Source of the DNA: DATCJA01 sp963814955
GTDB taxonomy: Bacteria; Acidobacteriota; Vicinamibacteria; Vicinamibacterales; UBA2999
DNA length: 64,000 bases
Assembly: GCA_963814955.1 (NCBI GenBank)
Contig: CAWFEX010000013.1
Location: forward strand, 383,533-447,532
Direction of reading: 5' to 3'
Numbering within the stretch: position 1 is the stretch's first letter; every line of letters starts with the position of its first letter. Shown one piece after another: positions 26,565 through 34,063 of the stretch. Under the pieces are notes generated by a model. That model worked only from the letters and a program-made list of their open reading frames with translations, had not been told where the DNA came from and ran no database searches. The position numbers and the translations under genes are program-made.

Positions 26565-27905
26565 TTAGACCCTCTCGTAATGCTCGACGAATGGTGGCGG
26601 ATCGAACACCGACATGATTTGCGCGATCATTGCCTCGCGCGACGGGAAGCGCTTCTCCTCGTAGCATCCGAGCGGGTTCTCGACGACGTTGACCAGACAC
26701 CGGTTGCAGTAGGTACACGGCTTGTCGGGCTGGTCCTTGCCGCTTCGGAAGATCTCGACCAGGTCGTTGTTGGCAACCAGCGGACGCGCCGCGCTGACCG
26801 CGTCGCAGTCGCCGCGTTCGATCGCCTTGCTGATGACCGAGGCTGTCTGGAATCCTCCGGTGCAGATCACCGGTACGTTGACGGCCGCCTTGATCGCGCG
26901 AGCGTCCGGCAGGTTCTTGCCTTCAATCTGGTCCGGCGGGCCGGCGGCGTCGTTCCACCGGTTGCGCGCGAGCGGTCCGGCGCCTTTGAAGAGCAGAAAA
27001 TTGGCGAACGTGCGCTCACCGCTCGACACCATCGTGTCGTAGCTCTTGACCAGATCCTCGACGGGCAGGTCGACGCCCGCGGGATTTCTCGGATGCGGGA
27101 AGAAGCTTCCCGTGGATACGTGAATCGCGTCGACGCCGGCCTCGACCAGCCATTTGCACACCTGCACCGACTCTTCCAGCGTATTCCCGGATGGTCCGAA
27201 TCCCAGGAACGCAATCGCGTCGTCGAATTCCTGCGCGCTGATTTTCATCTGGAGGTGAAAGTCGTTGCCGACCCGCGCTCGAATAGCCCGCACCACCTCG
27301 AGAACGAAACGCGCCCGGTTCTCGAGGGGGCCGCCGTATTCGTCCTTGCGGTCGTTGATCGCCGAGCTCAGGAACTGGGTGATGAGGTAACCGTTCGCGC
27401 CGTGCAGCTCGACGCCGTCGAGTCCGGCCTCTCGCGCGCGGCGAGCCCCTTCTGCAAAGGCCGCGACGGTTTCGGCAATCTGGGGCTTGGTCATGGCCTC
27501 GCAGCGGAACCCGTGAATCGGGTCGCTCTGCGACGTGGACGACAGGCCGGTTGGATATTCGATGCCGTTGATGTCCCGCTGACGCCCTCCGTGACTGAGC
27601 TGGAGGATGAACTTGCAATCGTACTCGTGAACCGCTTTGCCGACCGCTCGCCAGAACGGAATGTGCCGGTCGTGGTCGATCATCGCGTAGTTGGGCACGA
27701 TGCGCCCGCGCAGGTGAACGGGAACGAAGGAGGACACGATCGCTCCCACGCCTCCCTTGGCGAACTTCGTCTCCCAGTTGATGCGGGCCTGGTTGCCCGA
27801 CCCGTCGTAGTTGTCGAAGCGGCCCGAGATGTTCGACCTCAGGATCCGGTTCTTGATGGTGAGGTTGCGAAAGCGCAAAGGCTGAAAAATCACCTCGTGT
27901 GCCAT
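26565..27905 (-). CDS. Old-yellow-enzyme family NAD(P)H:flavin oxidoreductase
   Basis: An FMN-dependent TIM-barrel reductase of about 446 residues, starting at ATG 27905, 5 bases after the haem oxygenase stop. The family signature HGANGYLITQFLSSAINDR supplies the substrate-anchoring His168 and Asn171. Near the C-terminus CTYCNRCLVNVV...GCYEE gives four cysteines (about 398, 401, 404, 415), as in dienoyl-CoA-reductase-type members with a 4Fe-4S cluster, but the protein lacks their second Rossmann domain. OYE enzymes reduce activated C=C bonds; plant homologues (OPR) reduce a cyclopentenone in jasmonate synthesis. In this operon an oxidised-lipid enone is a reasonable substrate, by inference. 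Confidence 0.9.
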   Translation of the reverse strand: MAHEVIFQPLRFRNLTIKNRILRSNISGRFDNYDGSGNQARINWETKFAKGGVGAIVSSFVPVHLRGRIVPNYAMIDHDRHIPFWRAVGKAVHEYDCKFILQLSHGGRQRDINGIEYPTGLSSTSQSDPIHGFRCEAMTKPQIAETVAAFAEGARRAREAGLDGVELHGANGYLITQFLSSAINDRKDEYGGPLENRARFVLEVVRAIRARVGNDFHLQMKISAQEFDDAIAFLGFGPSGNTLEESVQVCKWLVEAGVDAIHVSTGSFFPHPRNPAGVDLPVEDLVKSYDTMVSSGERTFANFLLFKGAGPLARNRWNDAAGPPDQIEGKNLPDARAIKAAVNVPVICTGGFQTASVISKAIERGDCDAVSAARPLVANNDLVEIFRSGKDQPDKPCTYCNRCLVNVVENPLGCYEEKRFPSREAMIAQIMSVFDPPPFVEHYERV

Positions 27906-27910
27906 GACGC

Positions 27911-29650
27911 TCACCTCGCCTTTCGCCACGGATGGAAGGCGCTCTCGATGCCCTTCATGAACGGCGCCACGGCGGGGAAGTGGCGGCTGATCAGGTCGAT
28001 CATCGACGTCTGCTCGATCCAGTCGATGCCCTGCCTGGTGTAAATCTCGGGGCGATAATCGCGCGACAGGAACCTGTCGCTCTTCAGGCGGCGCGATGCC
28101 ATGAGGAGAAAGATACGGAAGGCAGTGTCGCTGAAGCCGAACCCTTTCGGCAGCGGCTCCGCCATCAGGCCGACGTGCGTATCCACCAGTTCCAGATCGT
28201 TGTTGTAGACACGCTTCAACTCTTCAGCCCACTTCGGATTGTCCGTCAGCTCCTCGAATGAGGTGACGGGCGCCTTGTGAAGCAACCGGCGGAAGCGGTT
28301 GTAGCGTGGGATGCCGCGTTCGCGGTCGCGAAGGACGTCGACCGTTCCGAGGTCGAACTGCTCACCGTTGTCCTTGACGAGCGTCTGCAGGTGCTTCGGG
28401 AAGTTGTGGAGCCGGATGGCGCCCGGGTACGAAATGCCGAAGGAGTACAGGAGATCCTCCGCCTTGAACTGTTCGAGAATCTTGCGGCCGCGCTTTCCCG
28501 ACATGTCGGGCAGCGTCACCTGCCCGATCTTCGACCCGTCCGCGTACGAAGAGATGGTGTAATCATCCGGCATCAGTTCGTGCATCCGGTAGACACACAC
28601 GAACTCTTCGGTGAGGGTATACGGCGCCGTGTGATGATCGGTCGCTGAGCCGGGAATGCCGCCGAGGACTTCGTTGTCGTTGAGGCCCGTGAAGACCTTC
28701 TGCAGATCGCCGAGAGCGCCGCGCCAGTTCGTTCGCAACGCCGCCTGGGTGATGGGGTTCGGCAGGATCGCGGTGGACCACTCGACGGTGTGAATCTTGG
28801 CCAGCAGCGCCGCATTGACCAGCCGCGCCTGCTGAAACAGCCGCTCGTCGTCCCATAACGGGTTGTGACGGCGCAGCATGTCGCAAATCGAGTTGTGCTC
28901 GAGCGCGAAGAGCCCATGCAGCAGGCTGAGGCCGACCCACGAGTTCTCGGTGAAACCGGTGATTTCGCGGCCGGTGACGGCATCGAAGCCAAGCCGGGCG
29001 CTCGGACCGACCAGAACCTTGCCGTCGCGGCCGATGCGCAGCCCCGCCTGCTCGGCTGTGGTGCAACCGTAAACCTGCGACCCGTCCCACCAGTGGGTGT
29101 TCTCGTTTACGTAGGCGGGCGGACGTGTCGAGTTCGGCACCTTCGGCGTATCCGCGGGGGTTACGGGCACTCGCATGGGCCGTTCGTGCCATGTGTCGCC
29201 GTCGGCAATCGGGATGTCGTGCGTGTTGGTCCAGACGCCCTTCTTGTGGACGAACCAGTCATGCACCTGGAACTGAATCCACGCCGCGGCGAGGACGTTG
29301 ACGATTTCCGCCGGCTGGAACGCCGTCCGGGTCAGCAGTTCGAGGCTGACAGTGCGCGGGTTGGGGTTCATCAGGTTCGCGACATCGGGAGTCGTCTCGC
29401 TGAGTGGCACGTTGCGTCCGAATCGGACACCAGCGCTGCCCATGCGCGGGCACCGCAGGTCGTTGTACGTCCCATCGTTGGTCCGTGTCGGGTGCGCGTC
29501 CGCGGACGCCGCCGTGTCGCGCGTCTCGAGCGTCGGTTCCTCGGTGTCGTGCAGATTCTTCTGGCGCAGCTCGGTCCGCAATTCGATAAGCCGGGGCGCA
29601 GCTACGGAATACGGAAGTTCGAACCACTCCTTGTCGGAGACGATGGACAT
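27911..29650 (-). CDS. Haem fatty-acid oxygenase, alpha-dioxygenase/cyclooxygenase-like (PIOX family)
   Basis: A 579-residue protein of the animal haem peroxidase superfamily. The ATG at 29650 has GGCAGGAG nine bases upstream; a longer frame start lacks support. Visible residues: distal histidine in WIQFQVHDWF (His130), KIHTVEWS (His287 and Ser292, where plant alpha-dioxygenase has the carboxylate-binding HTIDWT), and EEFVCVYRMHELMPDD with Tyr354 and His357, the catalytic-tyrosine and proximal-histidine spacing of cyclooxygenase (Tyr385/His388). RDRERGIPRYNRFRR is also a PIOX-family block. Having the tyrosine suggests fatty-acid dioxygenation rather than plain peroxidase activity. First gene of a five-gene operon. 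No signal peptide seen. Confidence 0.9.
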   Translation of the reverse strand: MSIVSDKEWFELPYSVAAPRLIELRTELRQKNLHDTEEPTLETRDTAASADAHPTRTNDGTYNDLRCPRMGSAGVRFGRNVPLSETTPDVANLMNPNPRTVSLELLTRTAFQPAEIVNVLAAAWIQFQVHDWFVHKKGVWTNTHDIPIADGDTWHERPMRVPVTPADTPKVPNSTRPPAYVNENTHWWDGSQVYGCTTAEQAGLRIGRDGKVLVGPSARLGFDAVTGREITGFTENSWVGLSLLHGLFALEHNSICDMLRRHNPLWDDERLFQQARLVNAALLAKIHTVEWSTAILPNPITQAALRTNWRGALGDLQKVFTGLNDNEVLGGIPGSATDHHTAPYTLTEEFVCVYRMHELMPDDYTISSYADGSKIGQVTLPDMSGKRGRKILEQFKAEDLLYSFGISYPGAIRLHNFPKHLQTLVKDNGEQFDLGTVDVLRDRERGIPRYNRFRRLLHKAPVTSFEELTDNPKWAEELKRVYNNDLELVDTHVGLMAEPLPKGFGFSDTAFRIFLLMASRRLKSDRFLSRDYRPEIYTRQGIDWIEQTSMIDLISRHFPAVAPFMKGIESAFHPWRKAR

Positions 29651-29834
29651 GGGGTCACTCCTGCCCGGACGGATGGGTCCGCCGTGCAACTGTCGGCGTG
29701 TTGAGAAATCACGGCTGCGGGGAGCAGTGCCGCGGTGCACACCCTATCGTTCAGAACCTCACGTGTCAACGGCGCGTTGCACGGAACGGGTCAGTTTTTC
29801 GTAACGAAAAGTTCACTCCCTGGACCACAGCTGA

Positions 29835-30572
29835 TCAGTTCGCGGGACGGACGGTCGCACGATTCGCGCTGAGGATGGCGAGCCGTACCGCCATGAACGT
29901 AACAACGCCCCAGAAGAGCAGAGCGAACAGGAAGAGCAGACCCATGAGGAAGGGGCGATTCAGCACCGAGGTGGCGGTGGCGAGACGCGACATGGGCGCT
30001 TCGAGCGCCGCCACACGCTGCATCGGCTCACGCAGCTCGCCGAGATCCTGCATCGCAGGCTGCAGGGCTGCGACGGAGACGAGCTGGGGTCCGAGGCCGG
30101 ACACCATTTCCAACGAACCCCGCAGGTCCGCAACGGCGTCGAGACTGGTGCGCATGTCGGCGACACGGGTCATCGGGGCACCCAGTGCCGCCGTGGCGTC
30201 GAGACTCTGGCCGATGCCGCCCAGGCGGGTCATCGGATCGCGGAGCTCGGCAAGCGCGCGCATGCTCGGGTCGAGCGCGGCAACGCGCCCCATCGGCTCC
30301 CCGAGCGCGGCAACCGAGCGGAGGCTCGGCTCGAGAGACGCCACAGCCTCCATCGGCGGCCGCAGCCGCTCGACACCTTGCAGGGCGGGGACCAGGCTTG
30401 CCGTTGTTGCCGTCGACTCTTTGACGATTTCGGTATTGCTGCTAATCACGGTTGAGCTTCGGTTGATCGCTTCGGTGCTCTGTCGCAGACCTGTCTGGAG
30501 ATTCGTGATCATCGAGCATCCCACGCTCGTGACTGCCACCACGATCATTGTCGTCGCGCGTGTGATCGACAT
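29835..30572 (-). CDS. Lipoprotein with tandem decapeptide repeats and a C-terminal membrane helix
   Basis: A 245-residue protein. The start at ATG 30572 follows AAAGGA. A lipoprotein signal VVAVTSVGC places the acylated cysteine at residue 19. Residues 67-206 consist of about 14 back-to-back decapeptides without a single insertion or deletion, consensus V-A-x-L-x-x-[PS]-[ML]-x-x (for example VAALGEPMGR, VAALDPSMRA, VAALEAPMSR). A hydrophobic segment at about 207-230 follows, then a short basic tail. Lipid at one end and a helix at the other suggest a tether, possibly across the envelope. It lies between the oxygenase operon and the divergent cytochrome operon. I know of no named family. Confidence 0.8.
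   Translation of the reverse strand: MSITRATTMIVVAVTSVGCSMITNLQTGLRQSTEAINRSSTVISSNTEIVKESTATTASLVPALQGVERLRPPMEAVASLEPSLRSVAALGEPMGRVAALDPSMRALAELRDPMTRLGGIGQSLDATAALGAPMTRVADMRTSLDAVADLRGSLEMVSGLGPQLVSVAALQPAMQDLGELREPMQRVAALEAPMSRLATATSVLNRPFLMGLLFLFALLFWGVVTFMAVRLAILSANRATVRPAN
29955..30374. repeat. In-gene 30-bp periodic repeat encoding decapeptides
   Basis: About 14 units of exactly 30 bases. The units have diverged in DNA sequence but keep the protein pattern, which argues for selection on the protein rather than recent slippage. Confidence 0.8.
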
Positions 30573-30681
30573 AAGCGTCCTTTCGGTGCGCACATTTGCA
30601 CGAAGAGTATTGTCGAACTCGGAGGTCGCTTGTTCATAGAAGGTCCGTGTGGTTCAATGGCGCCACCCTCCTGGCATTCCA
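30573..30681. promoter_or_regulatory. Divergent promoter region between decapeptide lipoprotein and cytochrome operon
   Basis: A 109-base region between two divergent starts must hold promoters for both directions. It is more AT-rich than its surroundings (ATTTGCACGAAGAGTATTGTCG). I could not assign hexamers with confidence. Confidence 0.4.
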
Positions 30682-32178
30682 ATGGAGAAACGTCTTGGGC
30701 GCGTATTGCGGCCGATGGTCCCTGCCGCAATCGCAATCGCGATTGGTGTAGGTCTGTGGCTGATGCTGACGCTGCGCACCGATCGCCCTGTCGTGTACGA
30801 CGACATCCTCGAGCACTTCAAGTACGGATCGATCGGCAGCGAGCCCGGGGTGTCGCTGCTGCGTCCGGTGGGCGGTGCGTTACCGCCGTACGCCGTGTTC
30901 ACCGCGCTTCCGTCAATCTGCCCTGACAAGCTTCCCGGCGGATATGCATCGCTCGGGTTCATCTTCGAACCGGGACGCGATCTGCCAATCGGGGTAGCTC
31001 GTCGCAATCGCCAGGGTATCGACCACGTCGGCTTGAACTGCGCCGTCTGCCATACCGGCACCGTCCGCGACACGCCAACCTCGCCTGCCAGGATCGTGCT
31101 CGGGATGCCCGCGCATCAGCTCGACCTGCAGTCATTCGTCGAGTTCGTGCTCGAGTGCTCGCTGGACAACCGCATGACCACCGAAGCCGTACGCGGGCGG
31201 CTGTCCAATGCCGGCGGCTCGTCGTTGTTTCAGCGGCTTCTGCTGCGGTTCGGGCTGGTGGATCGCCTCAAGCTGCAGACGCTCGAGCTTCGCAACCGTA
31301 TCGGGCCCATTCTTGGCAGCGCCGTGCCACGGTGGGGCCGGGGCCGCGTCGATACGTTCAATCCGTACAAGGCGGTGCAGTTCAACTGGCCGCTCGATCG
31401 TTTGCCACAGTCCGAGCTGATTGGCGCGTCGGATTTGCCATCACTGTGGAACCAGCAGCCGCGCGAAGGGCTGCAGCTGCACTGGGACGGGAACAACGAC
31501 TCGGTCGATGAGCGCAACCTCAGCGCCGGCCTTGGCGCCGGCATTACGCCCGTCACCGTCGATCACGGCGGCATCAAGCGGGTTCGCGACTGGACGTGGA
31601 CGTTGCAGCCGCCTCCGTATCCATACTCGATTGATCGAGCGCTGGCCGCACGCGGCGAAGCCACGTACGCACAGGCGTGCCTCCAATGCCATGGCGACCA
31701 TCGCTTCCGGGAAGGCGTCAGGGCCGGCGAGGGGCTGGGCAAGGTGGTGAATGCGAGCGATATCGGAACCGACCGCCATCGTCTCGATTCGTACACGCCG
31801 GCGTTTGCGGCGAACCAGTACGGGCTGTTTCCGGATTCACCGTATCGCTTCCAACGCTTTCGGAAGACCGCCGGTTATGCGAACCATCCGCTCGATGGAA
31901 TCTGGGCACGCGCGCCATATCTCCATAACGGATCGATTCCGACGCTGCGCGACCTGCTCGAACCGCCGGAGGCGCGTCCCGCTGTGTTCTATCGAGGCTA
32001 CGACGTATACGACCAGGTCCGTGTCGGGTTCGTCACGAACGTGCCGGAGGAACGCGGGCGGCGATTCTTCCGTTACGACACGTCGATACCCGGCAACAGC
32101 AATGCCGGTCATCTGTACGGGACGACGCTCCCTGAACCGGACAAGCAGGGGCTCGTCGAGTATCTGAAGACGTTTTGA
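30682..32178 (+). CDS. Membrane-anchored dihaem cytochrome c (A)
   Basis: A 498-residue protein. An N-terminal signal anchor (about 12-35, PAAIAIAIGVGLWLML) places the rest in the periplasm. Two haem-attachment sites are present, CAVCH (in GLNCAVCHTGT) and CLQCH (in QACLQCHGDH), with methionine and histidine candidates for axial ligands. The C-terminal block (DGIWARAPYLHNGSIPTLRDLL, GNSNAGHLYGTTLP) is typical of a cytochrome c peroxidase-related family. It opens an operon with a small membrane protein and a second cytochrome of the same family. It may pass electrons to or from the nearby haem oxygenase pathway, but the compartments differ, so this is uncertain. Confidence 0.88.
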   Translation: MEKRLGRVLRPMVPAAIAIAIGVGLWLMLTLRTDRPVVYDDILEHFKYGSIGSEPGVSLLRPVGGALPPYAVFTALPSICPDKLPGGYASLGFIFEPGRDLPIGVARRNRQGIDHVGLNCAVCHTGTVRDTPTSPARIVLGMPAHQLDLQSFVEFVLECSLDNRMTTEAVRGRLSNAGGSSLFQRLLLRFGLVDRLKLQTLELRNRIGPILGSAVPRWGRGRVDTFNPYKAVQFNWPLDRLPQSELIGASDLPSLWNQQPREGLQLHWDGNNDSVDERNLSAGLGAGITPVTVDHGGIKRVRDWTWTLQPPPYPYSIDRALAARGEATYAQACLQCHGDHRFREGVRAGEGLGKVVNASDIGTDRHRLDSYTPAFAANQYGLFPDSPYRFQRFRKTAGYANHPLDGIWARAPYLHNGSIPTLRDLLEPPEARPAVFYRGYDVYDQVRVGFVTNVPEERGRRFFRYDTSIPGNSNAGHLYGTTLPEPDKQGLVEYLKTF

Positions 32179-32189
32179 ACAGGTCACCC

Positions 32190-32600
32190 ATGGCGAATAA
32201 CACCACTCCGGGCCGCTGGTTCCGCCGCGTCGTGTGGATTGGTATTTTTGCGAACCTTGCGCTGGCGCTGCCGACGATAGCCGCTCCCGCACAGCTGATT
32301 GCGATGGCAGGCCTTCCCACCGCGACGCCCGACCTCTGGCCTCGATTCGCGGCGCTTCTCCTAATCCTGCTGAGCGTGTTCTACATCCCGGCCGGGCGCG
32401 ACATCGATCGCTATCGCATCGTCGCGTGGTTCAGCGTTGTGTCTCGTCTCGCGGGAGTTGTCTTCTTCCTGTTCGAGCCGTCGTACCGCTTGTTCATGTA
32501 TTTCGATTTTGTCTTCCTCGTTCCGGAGGCGACGCTGCTGATCCTGGCGATCAGAAGTGCGGCGCCCGCGTCAAAAGCAATCGGCATGAGCGCGGCATGA
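32190..32600 (+). CDS. Small four-helix membrane protein
   Basis: A 136-residue protein that starts 11 bases after cytochrome A and overlaps cytochrome B by ATGA. Four hydrophobic segments are visible (about 13-35, 48-64, 72-93, 97-118). No catalytic motif. Its position between two periplasmic cytochromes suggests a membrane subunit or quinone-linked partner, but I do not recognise the family with certainty. Confidence 0.75.
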   Translation: MANNTTPGRWFRRVVWIGIFANLALALPTIAAPAQLIAMAGLPTATPDLWPRFAALLLILLSVFYIPAGRDIDRYRIVAWFSVVSRLAGVVFFLFEPSYRLFMYFDFVFLVPEATLLILAIRSAAPASKAIGMSAA

Positions 32601-34063
32601 AGCGACTTGCCCCGCGCTGGCGCGCCATTCTGTTTTCAGCCCTCGTGGTGTTCGGAGTGGCCGGCGCCATGTTCGCGTACGACAACTTCTTCCGCGAAGA
32701 GCCCGAGCCGTATTTCGAGTCGGACGAAGATCACTTTCTCTTCGGGTCGATCGGCACGGAACGAACCGACGGCGTGCCGTACTGGGTATGGCTCGTGCTC
32801 CCTCGCATTTTTCCGGATCTGCTGCCGGGGGCGGGGGGTTACGCATCGGTTGGCCTTCTGGCAAAGGATGGCCACGAGATGCCGGTCGGACTGTCGAAAG
32901 TGACGGTCGGCTTCCCGCGCGTCGGGATCAATTGTGCGGTGTGTCATACGGCGAGTCTGCGCCTGCGACCCGAAGATCCGCCGATGATTGTGGCAGCGGC
33001 GCCGTCACATCAAACGGCACCGCAGGGATATCTGCGGTTCCTGATGAATGCCGCTGCCGATCCGCGTTTCACGCCCGACCGAATCCTTGAAGAGATCGGC
33101 CGGAACTACCGGCTGTCGATGCTGGATCGGTTTCTGTACCGCTTCGCGATCATTCCTGGAACGCGTCGTGCGCTGCTCAGTCTGCGCGAGAGGAATTCCT
33201 GGATGAACGATCGCCCCGAATGGGGCCGCGGCCGCATCGATCCCTTCAACCCGGTCAAGTTCACGACGCTTCGACAGCCGATCGACAAGACGATCGGTAA
33301 TTCCGACATGGTGCCGCTGTGGAACTTCCGGTCTCACAGCGGCTACTCGTATCACTGGGATGGACTCAACACCGACCTGCGCGAGGTGGTCCTGTCGTCG
33401 GCCGTTGGTGACGGTGCCAACATGACCTGGGTGGACCGCGACTACGCACGATGGGAGAACACCGACAAACGCCAGATGTCGAGTCTCCGCCGGATCATGA
33501 ACTACATCAGCGAGCTGCCGCCGCCGAAGTTTCCCTTCCAGATCGACCAGAGCCTGGCCGGGCAGGGCGCGGACGTGTTCCGCAGCGAATGCGCGATGTG
33601 TCACGCGCCGGGCGGCGCGCGTTTCGGTCAGGTCGTGCCGGTTGCGGAAGTCGGCACCGACCGTCATCGGCTGGACATGTGGACCAAAGGATCCGTCACG
33701 GCTTACAACGCGTATGCCGAGGGACGCGTCTGGGATTTTTCGTCGTTCAGAACGACAGAGGGCTATGTCGCAGTGTCGCTCGACGGCTTGTGGCTGCGTG
33801 GACCGTATCTGCACAATGGCTCCGTGCCGTCGCTCGCGGATCTCTTCGAACCGCCCGATGCGAGGCCGAAGCAATTCTGGCGCGGCTATGACGTGCTCGA
33901 TCCATCCAGGGTGGGATTTGTCTCGGACGGCAGTGAGGCAAGCCGTGTCGGGACGTTCTACGACACGTCACTGCCTGGCAACAGCAACGCCGGACACACC
34001 TACGGCACGACGCTGCCGGCCGCAAGCAAGCGCGCGCTTGTCGAGTATTTGAAGACGATGTAA
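32597..34063 (+). CDS. Membrane-anchored dihaem cytochrome c (B)
   Basis: A 488-residue paralogue of cytochrome A, sharing the EDHFLFGSIGTE and GINCAVCHTA blocks, a second haem site CAMCHAPG, DRHRLDMWTKGS, GLWLRGPYLHNGSVPSLADLF and GNSNAGHTYGTTLP. An N-terminal anchor (about 9-28) puts it in the periplasm. Start ATG 32597 overlaps the stop of the small membrane protein gene, so the operon is translationally coupled. Two related dihaem proteins together suggest a heterodimeric or serial electron-transfer unit. Confidence 0.88.
   Translation: MKRLAPRWRAILFSALVVFGVAGAMFAYDNFFREEPEPYFESDEDHFLFGSIGTERTDGVPYWVWLVLPRIFPDLLPGAGGYASVGLLAKDGHEMPVGLSKVTVGFPRVGINCAVCHTASLRLRPEDPPMIVAAAPSHQTAPQGYLRFLMNAAADPRFTPDRILEEIGRNYRLSMLDRFLYRFAIIPGTRRALLSLRERNSWMNDRPEWGRGRIDPFNPVKFTTLRQPIDKTIGNSDMVPLWNFRSHSGYSYHWDGLNTDLREVVLSSAVGDGANMTWVDRDYARWENTDKRQMSSLRRIMNYISELPPPKFPFQIDQSLAGQGADVFRSECAMCHAPGGARFGQVVPVAEVGTDRHRLDMWTKGSVTAYNAYAEGRVWDFSSFRTTEGYVAVSLDGLWLRGPYLHNGSVPSLADLFEPPDARPKQFWRGYDVLDPSRVGFVSDGSEASRVGTFYDTSLPGNSNAGHTYGTTLPAASKRALVEYLKTM

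Noticed and set aside
26580..28043. Plus-strand frame opposite the OYE gene
   Set aside because: A shadow of a gene with a perfect OYE signature and coupled operon spacing.
29955..30374. 30-bp periodicity suggesting a CRISPR array
   Set aside because: Units are contiguous without spacers, diverge in sequence, and keep one reading frame that encodes decapeptides.
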